Shown here piece by piece: positions 1 to 5,696 of a stretch of DNA of 11,051 bases. This stretch comes from Candidatus Pacearchaeota archaeon (GTDB taxonomy: Archaea > Nanobdellota > Nanobdellia > Pacearchaeales > GW2011-AR1). The stretch is from positions 1 to 11,051 of the forward strand of contig JACQLL010000018.1 of the NCBI GenBank assembly GCA_016234025.1, written 5' to 3'. The notes under the pieces were generated by a model. That model was given only the letters and a program-made list of their open reading frames with translations. It made no database searches and was not told where the DNA came from. The position numbers and the translations under genes were made by a program. Every line of letters begins with the position of its first letter. Position 1 is the stretch's first letter.

Positions 1-30
1 ACCGAAAGATTAAATTGGTGGACTATATAA

Positions 31-71
31 CGAGAGACCAAAATATTTCCCCATTGTTTTTTGTTCTCTCG
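31..71. repeat. Stem-loop next to left terminal repeat
   Basis: Inverted repeat seen in the sequence: CGAGAGA (31-37) pairs with TCTCTCG (65-71), and CAAAA (39-43) with TTTTG (59-63), around one mismatch and a 15-nt loop. It abuts the three-hairpin repeat that starts at 71. It cannot be checked in the other repeat copy, because the window ends at the matching base (11051). Role unknown. Confidence 0.5.
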
Positions 72-189
72 AATATCTCAAGAATGCTGGCAGTTGCATT
101 CTGACGGCCCCGAGAACCTGCGCAAAGCAGAAAAGGTTCTCGGTGTAGCAACTGACAATTTGAGGAACTATTTAAGTCAGTTGCTATAG
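71..189 (-). repeat. Left copy of ~120-bp three-hairpin inverted repeat
   Basis: This stretch matches the reverse complement of 10932-11051 with five substitutions (all transitions) and one indel. It contains three consecutive hairpins: AGAATGC (81-87) with GCATTCT (96-102); CCGAGAACCT (110-119) with AGGTTCTCGG (134-143), with a small inner GC stem; and TAGCAACTGAC (146-156) with GTCAGTTGCTA (176-186). It begins 28 bases after the stop of the minus-strand gene at 218-742, so in that gene's sense it is a 3' element. No transposase, tRNA or ORF explains it. It may be a REP-like dispersed repeat or a structured RNA; which one is inference. Confidence 0.85.
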
Positions 190-217
190 AATATTGTTTC
201 GTCTTCGCTATATTTCC

Positions 218-742
218 TTAACAATATCGTGAGCACCATTGTCTTTCCTGGTCTTGGCCATTGCCGCCGCCTTCAGGATAGGTCTCTCCGCAGCATTCCA
301 AGCAATCGCCTTGAGTTGTGCACGTATTAGCACAGTTATCATATTGGTTTGTATCCCAACTGGAACTCGCTCCGCTGCAAATATCTTCGTCGTTCTGGTT
401 TTCGGTTCTTAATATGAATGCTTCAACTTCCGGCCCTTCGTTTTTTAATAACGTCTCAATTTGTTTCCAGTCTGCCTCATAATTTGAATCTTCTTCTGCA
501 AGAGTTCTTGTGATTTTTAATACTTCGTCATAGCTGTATTTTTCATCGAGGTTTATTCCTGCCCTTGCTAAGTCATTGGAAATCTCGGTTTTATCTTTGT
601 CATTTAAGAAATTGATTTTTTCAAGTATTTCGTTGATAGATGCCTTGTTTACTTTGTTCACATTTGCCGAAACGCTTACGACTATTCCTATTACTGAAAT
701 TAACATTATAAAGAAAACAGCCATTTTTCTGTTTTTATTCAT
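218..742 (-). CDS. Small secreted Cys-rich protein, unknown function
   Basis: 174 aa; I do not recognise a family. Residues 7-27 are a hydrophobic signal peptide or membrane anchor after a basic start (MNKNRK). Residues 28-110 are charged and probably helical. The last 53 residues hold all eight cysteines (122, 137, 141, 147, 150, 151, 170, 174), including three CX3C spacings (137/141, 147/151, 170/174) and a Gly-rich linker (158-162). The even count and the predicted location outside the membrane suggest disulfide bonds; metal binding is the alternative. The start ATG (742-740) is 20-28 bases from a TATA-like box, which suits a leaderless mRNA. It is divergent from the M64-like peptidase gene, and several neighbours are also secreted and Cys-rich, so a shared role at the cell surface is possible. 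The three-hairpin repeat follows the stop codon. Confidence 0.8.
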   Translation of the reverse strand: MNKNRKMAVFFIMLISVIGIVVSVSANVNKVNKASINEILEKINFLNDKDKTEISNDLARAGINLDEKYSYDEVLKITRTLAEEDSNYEADWKQIETLLKNEGPEVEAFILRTENQNDEDICSGASSSWDTNQYDNCANTCTTQGDCLECCGETYPEGGGNGQDQERQWCSRYC

Positions 743-762
743 TTGTTTATATGAAGACTAAA

Positions 763-771
763 GTATATAAA
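763..771 (-). promoter_or_regulatory. TATA-like box for the Cys-rich protein gene
   Basis: The minus strand reads TTTATATAC, centred about 25 bases before the ATG at 742. This spacing puts the transcription start at or next to the start codon. No ribosome-binding site is visible. Confidence 0.65.
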
Positions 772-804
772 TATTTCTTTACACAAATGGCAATGTTGAA
801 ATCT

Positions 805-971
805 CAAGATTTGCATTTGCGCAATCCCCCTTCTTTATTTCGAGGGCAAGCAAATCAAATCTTGAAGGTGCTTAAGACATTAAGAATTCTCATCTGACTT
901 TGCGTCGAATTCTTGACTGCACTCAAGATTCTGATTATGAAGAACCTTGATGACCCGAACACACTCGGTGC
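805..971. repeat. Hairpin-rich gene-free region between divergent genes
   Basis: The 291-base gap (743-1033) has no credible ORF but strong inverted repeats. CAAGATTTG/ATTTGC (805-820) pairs with GCAAAT/CAAATCTTG (850-864) with one bulge, about 15 bp in all, enclosing a small CCCT/AGGG stem (828-831, 843-846). AAGAATTC (882-889) pairs perfectly with GAATTCTT (907-914). TCAAGATTCT (923-932) pairs with AGAACCTTGA (941-950) with one mismatch, which becomes a G-U pair if read from the minus strand. GCAC (919-922) can close on GTGC (968-971). Because the flanking genes diverge, these are not ordinary terminators. A small RNA, a regulator-binding region or a dispersed repeat are all possible. Confidence 0.6.
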
Positions 972-1002
972 CTTTTAGCGATTCGTTCATAAAATTTCAA
1001 TA

Positions 1003-1011
1003 TTTTTAAAA
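1003..1011 (+). promoter_or_regulatory. TATA-like box for the M64-like peptidase gene
   Basis: TTTTTAAAA is centred about 27 bases before the ATG at 1034, with a pyrimidine-rich spacer and no Shine-Dalgarno sequence. The promoter is likely leaderless. Confidence 0.55.
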
Positions 1012-1033
1012 ACTTCCTTTTCTTTTATAACGA

Positions 1034-2158
1034 ATGAAGACAAAGCACTTGGTTTTAATATCTGTTACCTTAATTTCGTTGATTCTTTCTATGACTTTAA
1101 TTATTTCTTCTAAGAGCGATATTAAAGCTTCACCCTCTCATTCTTCTAAATGCAATGTGATTGCTGAAAATGGTGAGAACACGATAAACATTGCCTTTCT
1201 ATCAGACAAAAATACGGCGGAGGATTATGTTGATTATTTTCTCAGTATTTCTCCTTACGAAGAAAACGGAGAGAAATTTAGTTTTTATTATGTTGACGAA
1301 GATGTGAAATGTGAAATTTATAGAGAGAATGCATTATTTTGCAAAAACAGAAATGTGATAAAGGCCGCTGCTGTTTGTCCTGATGTTGATTACGTTGTAG
1401 TTATTCAACAAGAGCCGGTATCTGTCAGAAGTTCTGCGTCTTCTAATATCATGAGCCTTAATTTAAATCATCCTTTAACTACTTTAGCTCATGAATTTGC
1501 TCATGTTTTTGCAAATAAAGCAGAAGAGTATTTGACTGCGACAAGAATACCCCGCGGTTCTGATAATTGCGTTTTGTCTTGCGAGGATTTTGGCGGGGAG
1601 GAAGATGGTTGCTACAAGGAGTGTACAGACTCTGAATATTATAGATCTGTTGACGAGGGATTTATGAGGTCTTTAAATGCCGAGAGTTATGGCAAATTCA
1701 ATGAGAGGACGATTGCAGAAAAAATATTTGAGTTTTCCGAAAAAAAGAATTCCAATTTGCTGGCAGGGTTTGCCACAAATGAAAATCCGGAGAGTTGTGA
1801 AAATCAGAGATTTATTATCGTTGAAGGAAATTATCAAAATGGGCAGATAGAGATTACATCGAAGGAGAAGGCGAGAGGATGTTTCGTAAACGGAAATGAA
1901 TTTGGACTGCTCGATTATAAAGTTATAAGAGAAGACGGGGAGGTTATATTCTCCGGGAGTTTCCTGTCTGAAAATATTTTTGTGACTGATTATAATCCAG
2001 AAACAGGAGAGATTACTGCTCCGCCAATTGAAAATGAGCAGTTTATAATTTCTCTTCCTGAATTTCAGGAGAAGGCCAAGCTTCAGATATTTGAAGATAA
2101 TAGTTTGTTAATGGAAATCGAGTTAAATGATATAGGTGAGAGGCTATGCAAATTATGA
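1034..2158 (+). CDS. Secreted M64-like (IgA peptidase-type) zinc metallopeptidase
   Basis: 374 aa. Residues 5-25 form a signal peptide or N-terminal anchor, so the enzyme probably acts outside the cell. The active-site helix is H153-E-F-A-H157, followed by AEEY (163-166). The spacing and residues match the M64 pattern HEFGH...ADEY: His153 and His157 would bind zinc, Glu154 would be catalytic, and an acidic residue at 164/165 would be the third ligand. Downstream, RSVDEGFMRSLNAESYGKFN resembles the M64 segment after the metal site. An insertion holds two CX3C pairs (179/183 and 193/197), possibly disulfide-bonded. Residues ~255-370 look beta-rich and may be an Ig-like C-terminal domain. The stop codon overlaps the next gene, so the two are probably co-transcribed. 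The metallopeptidase call is strong; the substrate is unknown. Confidence 0.8.
   Translation: MKTKHLVLISVTLISLILSMTLIISSKSDIKASPSHSSKCNVIAENGENTINIAFLSDKNTAEDYVDYFLSISPYEENGEKFSFYYVDEDVKCEIYRENALFCKNRNVIKAAAVCPDVDYVVVIQQEPVSVRSSASSNIMSLNLNHPLTTLAHEFAHVFANKAEEYLTATRIPRGSDNCVLSCEDFGGEEDGCYKECTDSEYYRSVDEGFMRSLNAESYGKFNERTIAEKIFEFSEKKNSNLLAGFATNENPESCENQRFIIVEGNYQNGQIEITSKEKARGCFVNGNEFGLLDYKVIREDGEVIFSGSFLSENIFVTDYNPETGEITAPPIENEQFIISLPEFQEKAKLQIFEDNSLLMEIELNDIGERLCKL
2135..2143 (+). promoter_or_regulatory. Shine-Dalgarno-like site for the pilin-like gene
   Basis: GGTGAGAGG lies inside the end of the peptidase gene. GGTGA sits 6 bases before the ATG at 2146, and GAGG sits 11 bases before the ATG at 2155. 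It is the only clear ribosome-binding site in the window, and it belongs to the only gene without its own TATA-like box. Confidence 0.5.
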
Positions 2159-2613
2159 ACCGAAGAGGAATGGGAGAAATAATATTAACTTTGCTTTTGG
2201 CAGCATTAGCTGTTGCGGCGGTTAGCTTTATGGCGTTTACTATTTACGAAACATTAATAGTTTCCGCGAATATTCAGGAGTCCCCGGTATATAATTGTCT
2301 TAATCTACAAACGACTTACGAGACACTTGCGATAACAGATGTCTGCTATAATCTTGATAGCGAGGAAGTAGAATTGGAGGTAAAACGTTCTTCGTTGGAC
2401 GATGTGGCGATAGATTCTTTAAGAGTTGCATTTTATTCAGATGTTCCTGAATCTGTTTGGGGGTGTTCTGACTCTTGTTCTGATTGTTCTGTTCCGGAAA
2501 AAGGCAAGATAAAAACTTATTACATTTCTGATGACGACGCTTCAAGTTTTAAAAAAGCGGAGTTGTATTTTGAAGAATGTGAGTTGGATGAAAGAGAGAT
2601 AAGAGTTTGTTAG
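2146..2613 (+). CDS. Pilin-like membrane-anchored Cys-containing protein
   Basis: 155 aa. The N-terminus MNRRGMGEIILTLLLAALAV resembles archaeal type IV pilin/archaellin-like leaders: a basic RRG, a Glu two residues later, then a hydrophobic helix to about residue 40. A prepilin peptidase might cut after the Gly. The exported part (about 110 residues) has seven cysteines (51, 67, 107, 111, 114, 145, 155) with a Ser/Asp/Cys-rich loop at 107-114. It overlaps the end of the M64-like peptidase gene; the alternative start at 2155 gives a classic ATGA overlap. The 2146 start is kept because the spacing from the GGTGA site is better. Co-translation with the peptidase suggests a joint surface role, for example as an anchor or partner. 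It could equally be a plain single-pass protein of unknown function. Confidence 0.65.
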   Translation: MQIMNRRGMGEIILTLLLAALAVAAVSFMAFTIYETLIVSANIQESPVYNCLNLQTTYETLAITDVCYNLDSEEVELEVKRSSLDDVAIDSLRVAFYSDVPESVWGCSDSCSDCSVPEKGKIKTYYISDDDASSFKKAELYFEECELDEREIRVC

Positions 2614-2668
2614 TTTCTTCCTGGGCTCTGTTGAAATCTTTTCTTTGGGTTGCTTAGCTGGCTTTAAT

Positions 2669-2694
2669 TTTAGCCGCCGTTTCTGCGGCTGCGG
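2669..2694. repeat. GC-rich direct repeat, copy 1
   Basis: 26 bases identical to 2733-2758, 64 bases downstream. Each copy holds a hairpin, AGCCGC (2672-2677) with GCGGCT (2685-2690), around a 7-nt loop. The similarity extends imperfectly about 6 bases to the left (TTAATTT versus TAAATTT). Its GC-rich character contrasts sharply with the AT-rich surroundings. Confidence 0.8.
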
Positions 2695-2732
2695 CAATAC
2701 GAGGTGGATAGAATAAACTTCGCCAACTTAAA

Positions 2733-2758
2733 TTTAGCCGCCGTTTCTGCGGCTGCGG
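2733..2758. repeat. GC-rich direct repeat, copy 2
   Basis: Second copy of the 26-base unit at 2669-2694, with the same hairpin (2736-2741 with 2749-2754). Together with the stem at 2772-2812 it makes up a structured block in the 284-base gap after the pilin-like gene. Nothing in this gap looks like a gene. Confidence 0.8.
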
Positions 2759-2771
2759 AATTTCGAAGCCG

Positions 2772-2812
2772 CGTCAACTTTTGGCGACGGCGCGGCGTCG
2801 CAGAGTTGAACG
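2772..2812. repeat. Long GC-rich stem-loop
   Basis: GCGACG (2784-2789) pairs with CGTCGC (2796-2801) around the loop GCGCGG. An outer stem TCAACT (2774-2779) pairs with AGTTGA (2804-2809), and CG (2772-2773) with CG (2811-2812) across a one-base bulge. No T-run follows, so it is not a standard terminator. Confidence 0.65.
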
Positions 2813-2867
2813 AAACGCGTCCTTATATAATCGCTAATCCCCTTTAATTCAAAACATTCTAAGAAAA

Positions 2868-2876
2868 TTTTATATA
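2868..2876 (+). promoter_or_regulatory. TATA-like box for the membrane Cys-rich protein gene
   Basis: TTTTATATA is centred about 26 bases before the ATG at 2898. No Shine-Dalgarno sequence is present, so a leaderless transcript is likely. Confidence 0.65.
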
Positions 2877-2897
2877 TTCTGCTTAATTATTCCGTAT

Positions 2898-3689
2898 ATG
2901 CCAAAAGAGAGCGTAGGAATTTGGAAAATTTTTCTTGTTGTCGTTATTTTTTTAGCGCTTTTTATTATTCTTTTATATTATTTCGGGGATTTCAGTAAAG
3001 TTCAGAAAAGCCCGTCATACGCAGAGACAAACGCACTGATTAAAGATTTTTCAAGCAAGTCGGTTTATATAAGCGAAGAAAATCCTGTTGTAAGGGAAGC
3101 ACCGGAATCCGGAGGAGAGGTTTGGGTTGCGTCGAGTTTAGATGGGAAGAGAGTGGATGTTGCTTTTCAGACGAGAGAAGATTATGAGAGAATTGTTTTA
3201 AGGAATAATGGATTTAATTTAGATCTTAGAAAGATTCAGGGAGCGATTGCGATGAATGACGAGGGCTCTTTGATTGAAGTCAAAGATTCTTTGAAATCTG
3301 CGGTTGCTAATTCTAAGAGGACTATATGCGGAAACCATCTGGTAAGAACTTTTTTTCAGTTAGATGACGGCACACAAATCGGAGTTGGATTTACTGATGA
3401 AGTTTTGCAGGATACAACGAAAGGAATTACTGGACGAAATACTGAAGATGAATTCGTCATAGTTCACGATGTGTTTGGAGATTGTGACTATTTCGCTATT
3501 GGTGGATGTGGAGATGACTTATGTGTCGTTAGGTATAACTATTGTCTGGTTCCATGGGATCCCTTACTTTGCTGCGTTGATGAAAATGGAGGGGAATATA
3601 GTTGGAGGTATGGACGTTGTGGACCAAACTCTGAGGCATGGTGGTTTGATACCTGTTGGTGTGCTAGCGAGGGATACCTTCAGTGCTAA
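2898..3689 (+). CDS. Membrane-anchored protein with Cys-rich C-terminus, unknown function
   Basis: 263 aa; no family recognised. A single membrane helix spans about residues 8-29, after a short N-terminus with little charge bias. Residues 35-190 are a polar region of mixed alpha/beta character with one Cys (144). Residues 196-263 hold ten cysteines (196, 204, 209, 216, 225, 226, 241, 253, 255, 263) with many Trp, Tyr and Gly, and the protein ends on Cys. This looks like a small disulfide-stabilised or metal-binding module outside the cell. It has its own TATA-like box and is separated from the pilin-like gene by the repeat block. It converges on the M16 peptidase gene, 32 bases away. It resembles the protein at 218-742 in design (anchor, linker, Cys-rich tail) but not in alignable sequence. 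Confidence 0.8.
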   Translation: MPKESVGIWKIFLVVVIFLALFIILLYYFGDFSKVQKSPSYAETNALIKDFSSKSVYISEENPVVREAPESGGEVWVASSLDGKRVDVAFQTREDYERIVLRNNGFNLDLRKIQGAIAMNDEGSLIEVKDSLKSAVANSKRTICGNHLVRTFFQLDDGTQIGVGFTDEVLQDTTKGITGRNTEDEFVIVHDVFGDCDYFAIGGCGDDLCVVRYNYCLVPWDPLLCCVDENGGEYSWRYGRCGPNSEAWWFDTCWCASEGYLQC

Positions 3690-3721
3690 ATTGACAATCT
3701 GAAAAATAAAACTTTAGTAAT

Positions 3722-4915
3722 TTATTCCGGCATAATCGTCGCTGTCGAGAAGCTTTTTATTTTTGCCAGCTTTTTGACATCGGCTAATGTGACTGAACTT
3801 ATTTTTTCTTCGTGCTTGTAGTAGTTTTCTGCTTTATCGATTAGTTCGGAGAACATCAGTTCGTTCATCACGTTTGAGCTTTCTTCTAAGTGTATTTTTC
3901 TTTGCCCGATTATTTGTTCTTTAGATTCTTTGAGCTGTTTTTCCGTGAGGTTTTCGGCTTTTTCGAATTCTTCCAGGATTAGTTTTTTTACTTCAGACAG
4001 CGCTTCTTTTGTTGTGCCTACGTAGAGCGAATAGTAGGAGTAGTTTTTTTCGGTGTTGAATGAGCTTTGTATTGCATAGGCGAGACCTCTTTTTTCTCTT
4101 ATTTCGAGGAAGAGGCGGGAGGACATTCCGTTTGCGAGGTAAGCGTCGAGGACTTCGAGAGCGAAGTAGTCCTTTTCGGTTTGCTTTGGGGCGTGAAAGG
4201 CGAAGACAAAATGTGACTGGTCGATGTCTTTCCTTTTTTCTATCGTCTCTTTATTTTGGAGTTCGATTTTTTTTGCCGAGTAAACTTTATTATTTGGAGC
4301 GAAGTTTTTCTCTATGTAATCACAGACCTTCTCGAAATCGGCTTCACCGACGAGAGTTATGATGTATTCTTTTGGATTGTAGACGTTTTTGAAGTAGTCG
4401 AAGACAAAATCTCTTTTCATTGATTTGACTGTTTTTTCAGAGCCGGCTATGCTTTCGCCGAATGGTTTTTTGTAGAGATTTGCTTCTATCATTTCGAAGA
4501 CGTGCCTTTGCGGGATGTCATGATACATTTTTATTTCTTCTAAGATTACTCTTTTTTCTTTCTCGAACTTTTTTTCTTCAAAGATGGGATTGTTGATAAT
4601 GTCTTTAAGGATTTCTAATCCCCTGAAGAGATGTTCGCTCGGGAGCTTGAACCAGAAGGAGGTTGTGTCTTGAGAAGTGAAGGCATTCAGTACTCCTCCT
4701 TTTTTTTCTATTTCGCGAGAAATGTCTTCGTGTGTTCTTGTGCGAGTTCCGGTGAAGACGAGGTGTTCGATTAAGTGTGCTATTCCTTTTATTTCTGATT
4801 CTTCGTAAGACGCGCCGAAGCGATTTGTTATCGAAAGGGATATGACGGGAAGCCCGCGGTATTCATGGAGAATTGTCATGCCGTTCTTTAGAATTTTTTT
4901 CTGAAATTTCTTCAT
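3722..4915 (-). CDS. M16 family zinc peptidase (insulinase/processing-peptidase type)
   Basis: 397 aa, the usual length for a single-chain M16B-type enzyme that works as a dimer. The inverted zinc motif HxxEH is present as H47-L-I-E-H51, with Glu50 as the catalytic base. The distal ligand Glu127 (in VILEEI) lies exactly 76 residues after His51, as is common for the family. Around it, EIKMYHD.P and the FGESIAGSEKTVKSM segment are typical. The C-terminal half carries SSRLFLEIREKRGLAYAI, supplying the Arg273/Tyr280 pair that binds substrate in active M16 subunits. Both parts needed for activity are therefore on one chain. There is no signal peptide, so it is probably cytosolic; its substrate is not evident. 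It is divergent from the small gene at 4966 across 50 bases. Confidence 0.93.
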   Translation of the reverse strand: MKKFQKKILKNGMTILHEYRGLPVISLSITNRFGASYEESEIKGIAHLIEHLVFTGTRTRTHEDISREIEKKGGVLNAFTSQDTTSFWFKLPSEHLFRGLEILKDIINNPIFEEKKFEKEKRVILEEIKMYHDIPQRHVFEMIEANLYKKPFGESIAGSEKTVKSMKRDFVFDYFKNVYNPKEYIITLVGEADFEKVCDYIEKNFAPNNKVYSAKKIELQNKETIEKRKDIDQSHFVFAFHAPKQTEKDYFALEVLDAYLANGMSSRLFLEIREKRGLAYAIQSSFNTEKNYSYYSLYVGTTKEALSEVKKLILEEFEKAENLTEKQLKESKEQIIGQRKIHLEESSNVMNELMFSELIDKAENYYKHEEKISSVTLADVKKLAKIKSFSTATIMPE

Positions 4916-4935
4916 TAGTTGAAGAGAATAGGAAG

Positions 4936-4945
4936 ATTAATAAAG
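4936..4945. promoter_or_regulatory. Single AT box possibly shared by divergent genes
   Basis: ATTAATAAAG lies in the middle of the 50-base divergent gap. Its centre is about 25 bases from the minus-strand ATG (4915) and about 26 bases from the plus-strand ATG (4966). The minus reading, CTTTATTAAT, is the better TATA match. No second candidate box is visible for the plus-strand gene. Confidence 0.5.
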
Positions 4946-4965
4946 TTTCTTGATTTGATTTTAGA

Positions 4966-5166
4966 ATGGAAGATAAGCCAGTTTATTTGAGGGATATTAT
5001 TTATTGCTCTATGATTGAGCCGAAGAGAATGAGTGAAGAGGAAATAAAGAGATTTAATGACGAACTTGATAGAGAGATGGGCGGGCGCGGATTTACTGCG
5101 GCTAATGAGATAACTGCCCGATCCGAGAGGATGACCGGAAAAGATTATATGATTAGAGTGTATTAA
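4966..5166 (+). CDS. Small charged protein, unknown function
   Basis: 66 aa; no family recognised. It is highly charged with no membrane helix. MSEEEIKRFNDELDREM (22-38) should form an amphipathic helix. It has a single Cys (14). The C-terminal SERMTGKDYMIRVY resembles the end of the next gene's product (SERIGGDYDIRIN), so the two may share a short C-terminal motif. Codon use looks like the neighbours. The start is supported by the AT box 26 bases upstream. It could be a small regulator or an antitoxin-like protein, but nothing in the sequence proves that. Confidence 0.65.
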   Translation: MEDKPVYLRDIIYCSMIEPKRMSEEEIKRFNDELDREMGGRGFTAANEITARSERMTGKDYMIRVY

Positions 5167-5195
5167 TTTTTCGGAGATTTATAAACCATATAAAT

Positions 5196-5204
5196 TTTTA
5201 TAAA
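5196..5204 (+). promoter_or_regulatory. TATA-like box for the small protein gene at 5227
   Basis: TTTTATAAA is centred about 27 bases before the ATG at 5227. This supports that ATG over the in-frame TTG one codon upstream. A second AT-rich box (CATATAAATT) lies just upstream. Confidence 0.6.
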
Positions 5205-5226
5205 CCTCTCTGCTTTATTTTTTTTG

Positions 5227-5460
5227 ATGAAGAAAATCAGGGAGAGTGTTAGTATTCGTGTTTCGGAAGAGGAGCTTCGCGACGCTGTTAGGATAGTTCA
5301 GCTTGGCGATGCAGGAAAGTTTGACGAGCTTTCTTCTCGTGAAAGAGAAGTTTATAAGGAAGCGAAAGAAATAGTTTATCGAAGAATTAAACCGCTTGCT
5401 GATGCTGTCAGAAAGTCGGAGAGAATCGGCGGTGATTATGATATTAGGATAAATATATAA
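5227..5460 (+). CDS. Small charged helical protein, unknown function
   Basis: 77 aa from the ATG at 5227; the TTG at 5224 is less likely given the TATA-like spacing. There is no membrane helix. The opening KIRESVSIRVSEEELRDAVRIV has a strand-then-helix look, as in small DNA-binding or ribbon-helix-helix proteins, but I cannot confirm that fold. The rest is mainly charged helix with an SSREREVYKEAKEIVYRR segment. The end, SERIGGDYDIRIN, resembles the end of the preceding gene's product. Its last codons double as the TATA-like box of the next small gene. Function is not known. Confidence 0.7.
   Translation: MKKIRESVSIRVSEEELRDAVRIVQLGDAGKFDELSSREREVYKEAKEIVYRRIKPLADAVRKSERIGGDYDIRINI
5450..5458 (+). 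promoter_or_regulatory. TATA-like box inside the end of the preceding gene
   Basis: TAAATATAT overlaps the final Ile-Asn-Ile codons and the start of the stop codon of the gene at 5227-5460. It is centred about 29 bases before the ATG at 5483, which supports the 59-aa ORF as a real, separately transcribed gene. Confidence 0.5.
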
Positions 5461-5482
5461 GATAAATTATCTATGTTCTTTT

Positions 5483-5662
5483 ATGGAATTGTCTGAAGAG
5501 GAAAGGCGCGAACTTGTTAGGAAGATGTTGGAAGTTGTTAATACGCCTCTTGGAAATTATAAGCCTAGTGAGAAGGTAGAGAGGACTATTAGGGCGTTGG
5601 AAGAAGAGAGGCGGCTTACGAGAGAAGAGTTGGACAGAGAGTGTTGTTATTCATGTCTTTAG
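5483..5662 (+). CDS. Very small charged protein with CCxxC tail
   Basis: 59 aa, translated by eye: it begins MELSEEERRELVRKM and ends ELDRECCYSCL. The body is almost all charged helix; the tail has three cysteines (54, 55, 58) that might bind a metal or form a disulfide. Support for a real gene: an ATG at leaderless distance from a TATA-like box, gene-like codon use, a tight fit between neighbours (22 bases after one stop, 34 before the next start), and an N-terminal SEEE motif shared with the two small proteins upstream. No family is recognised. It may belong with those two as a set of small regulators. Confidence 0.6.
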   Translation: MELSEEERRELVRKMLEVVNTPLGNYKPSEKVERTIRALEEERRLTREELDRECCYSCL

Positions 5663-5666
5663 TAAG

Positions 5667-5675
5667 TTATTTAAT
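5667..5675 (+). promoter_or_regulatory. TATA-like box for the Drg-like GTPase gene
   Basis: TTATTTAAT is centred about 26 bases before the ATG at 5697, with a T-rich spacer and no Shine-Dalgarno sequence. Confidence 0.6.
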
Positions 5676-5696
5676 TTCTTTTTTTCTTTTATAACC

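Noticed and set aside
23..30. TATA-like box (CTATATAA) as a promoter for the left repeat
   Set aside because: It reads towards the repeat, but the right copy's matching flank lies beyond the window, so there is nothing to compare. The repeat's gene-relative sense also runs the other way.
71..189. tRNA or tRNA-like gene in the terminal repeat
   Set aside because: No T-arm GTTC-type consensus, no 7-bp acceptor stem and no CCA-like end. The three simple hairpins do not make a cloverleaf.
2669..2758. CRISPR array
   Set aside because: Only two repeat units with hairpins, a single 38-base interval, and no cas genes nearby.
4966..5662. Toxin-antitoxin pair
   Set aside because: The small sizes fit, but no known toxin or antitoxin motif is visible and each gene seems to have its own promoter rather than a shared operon.
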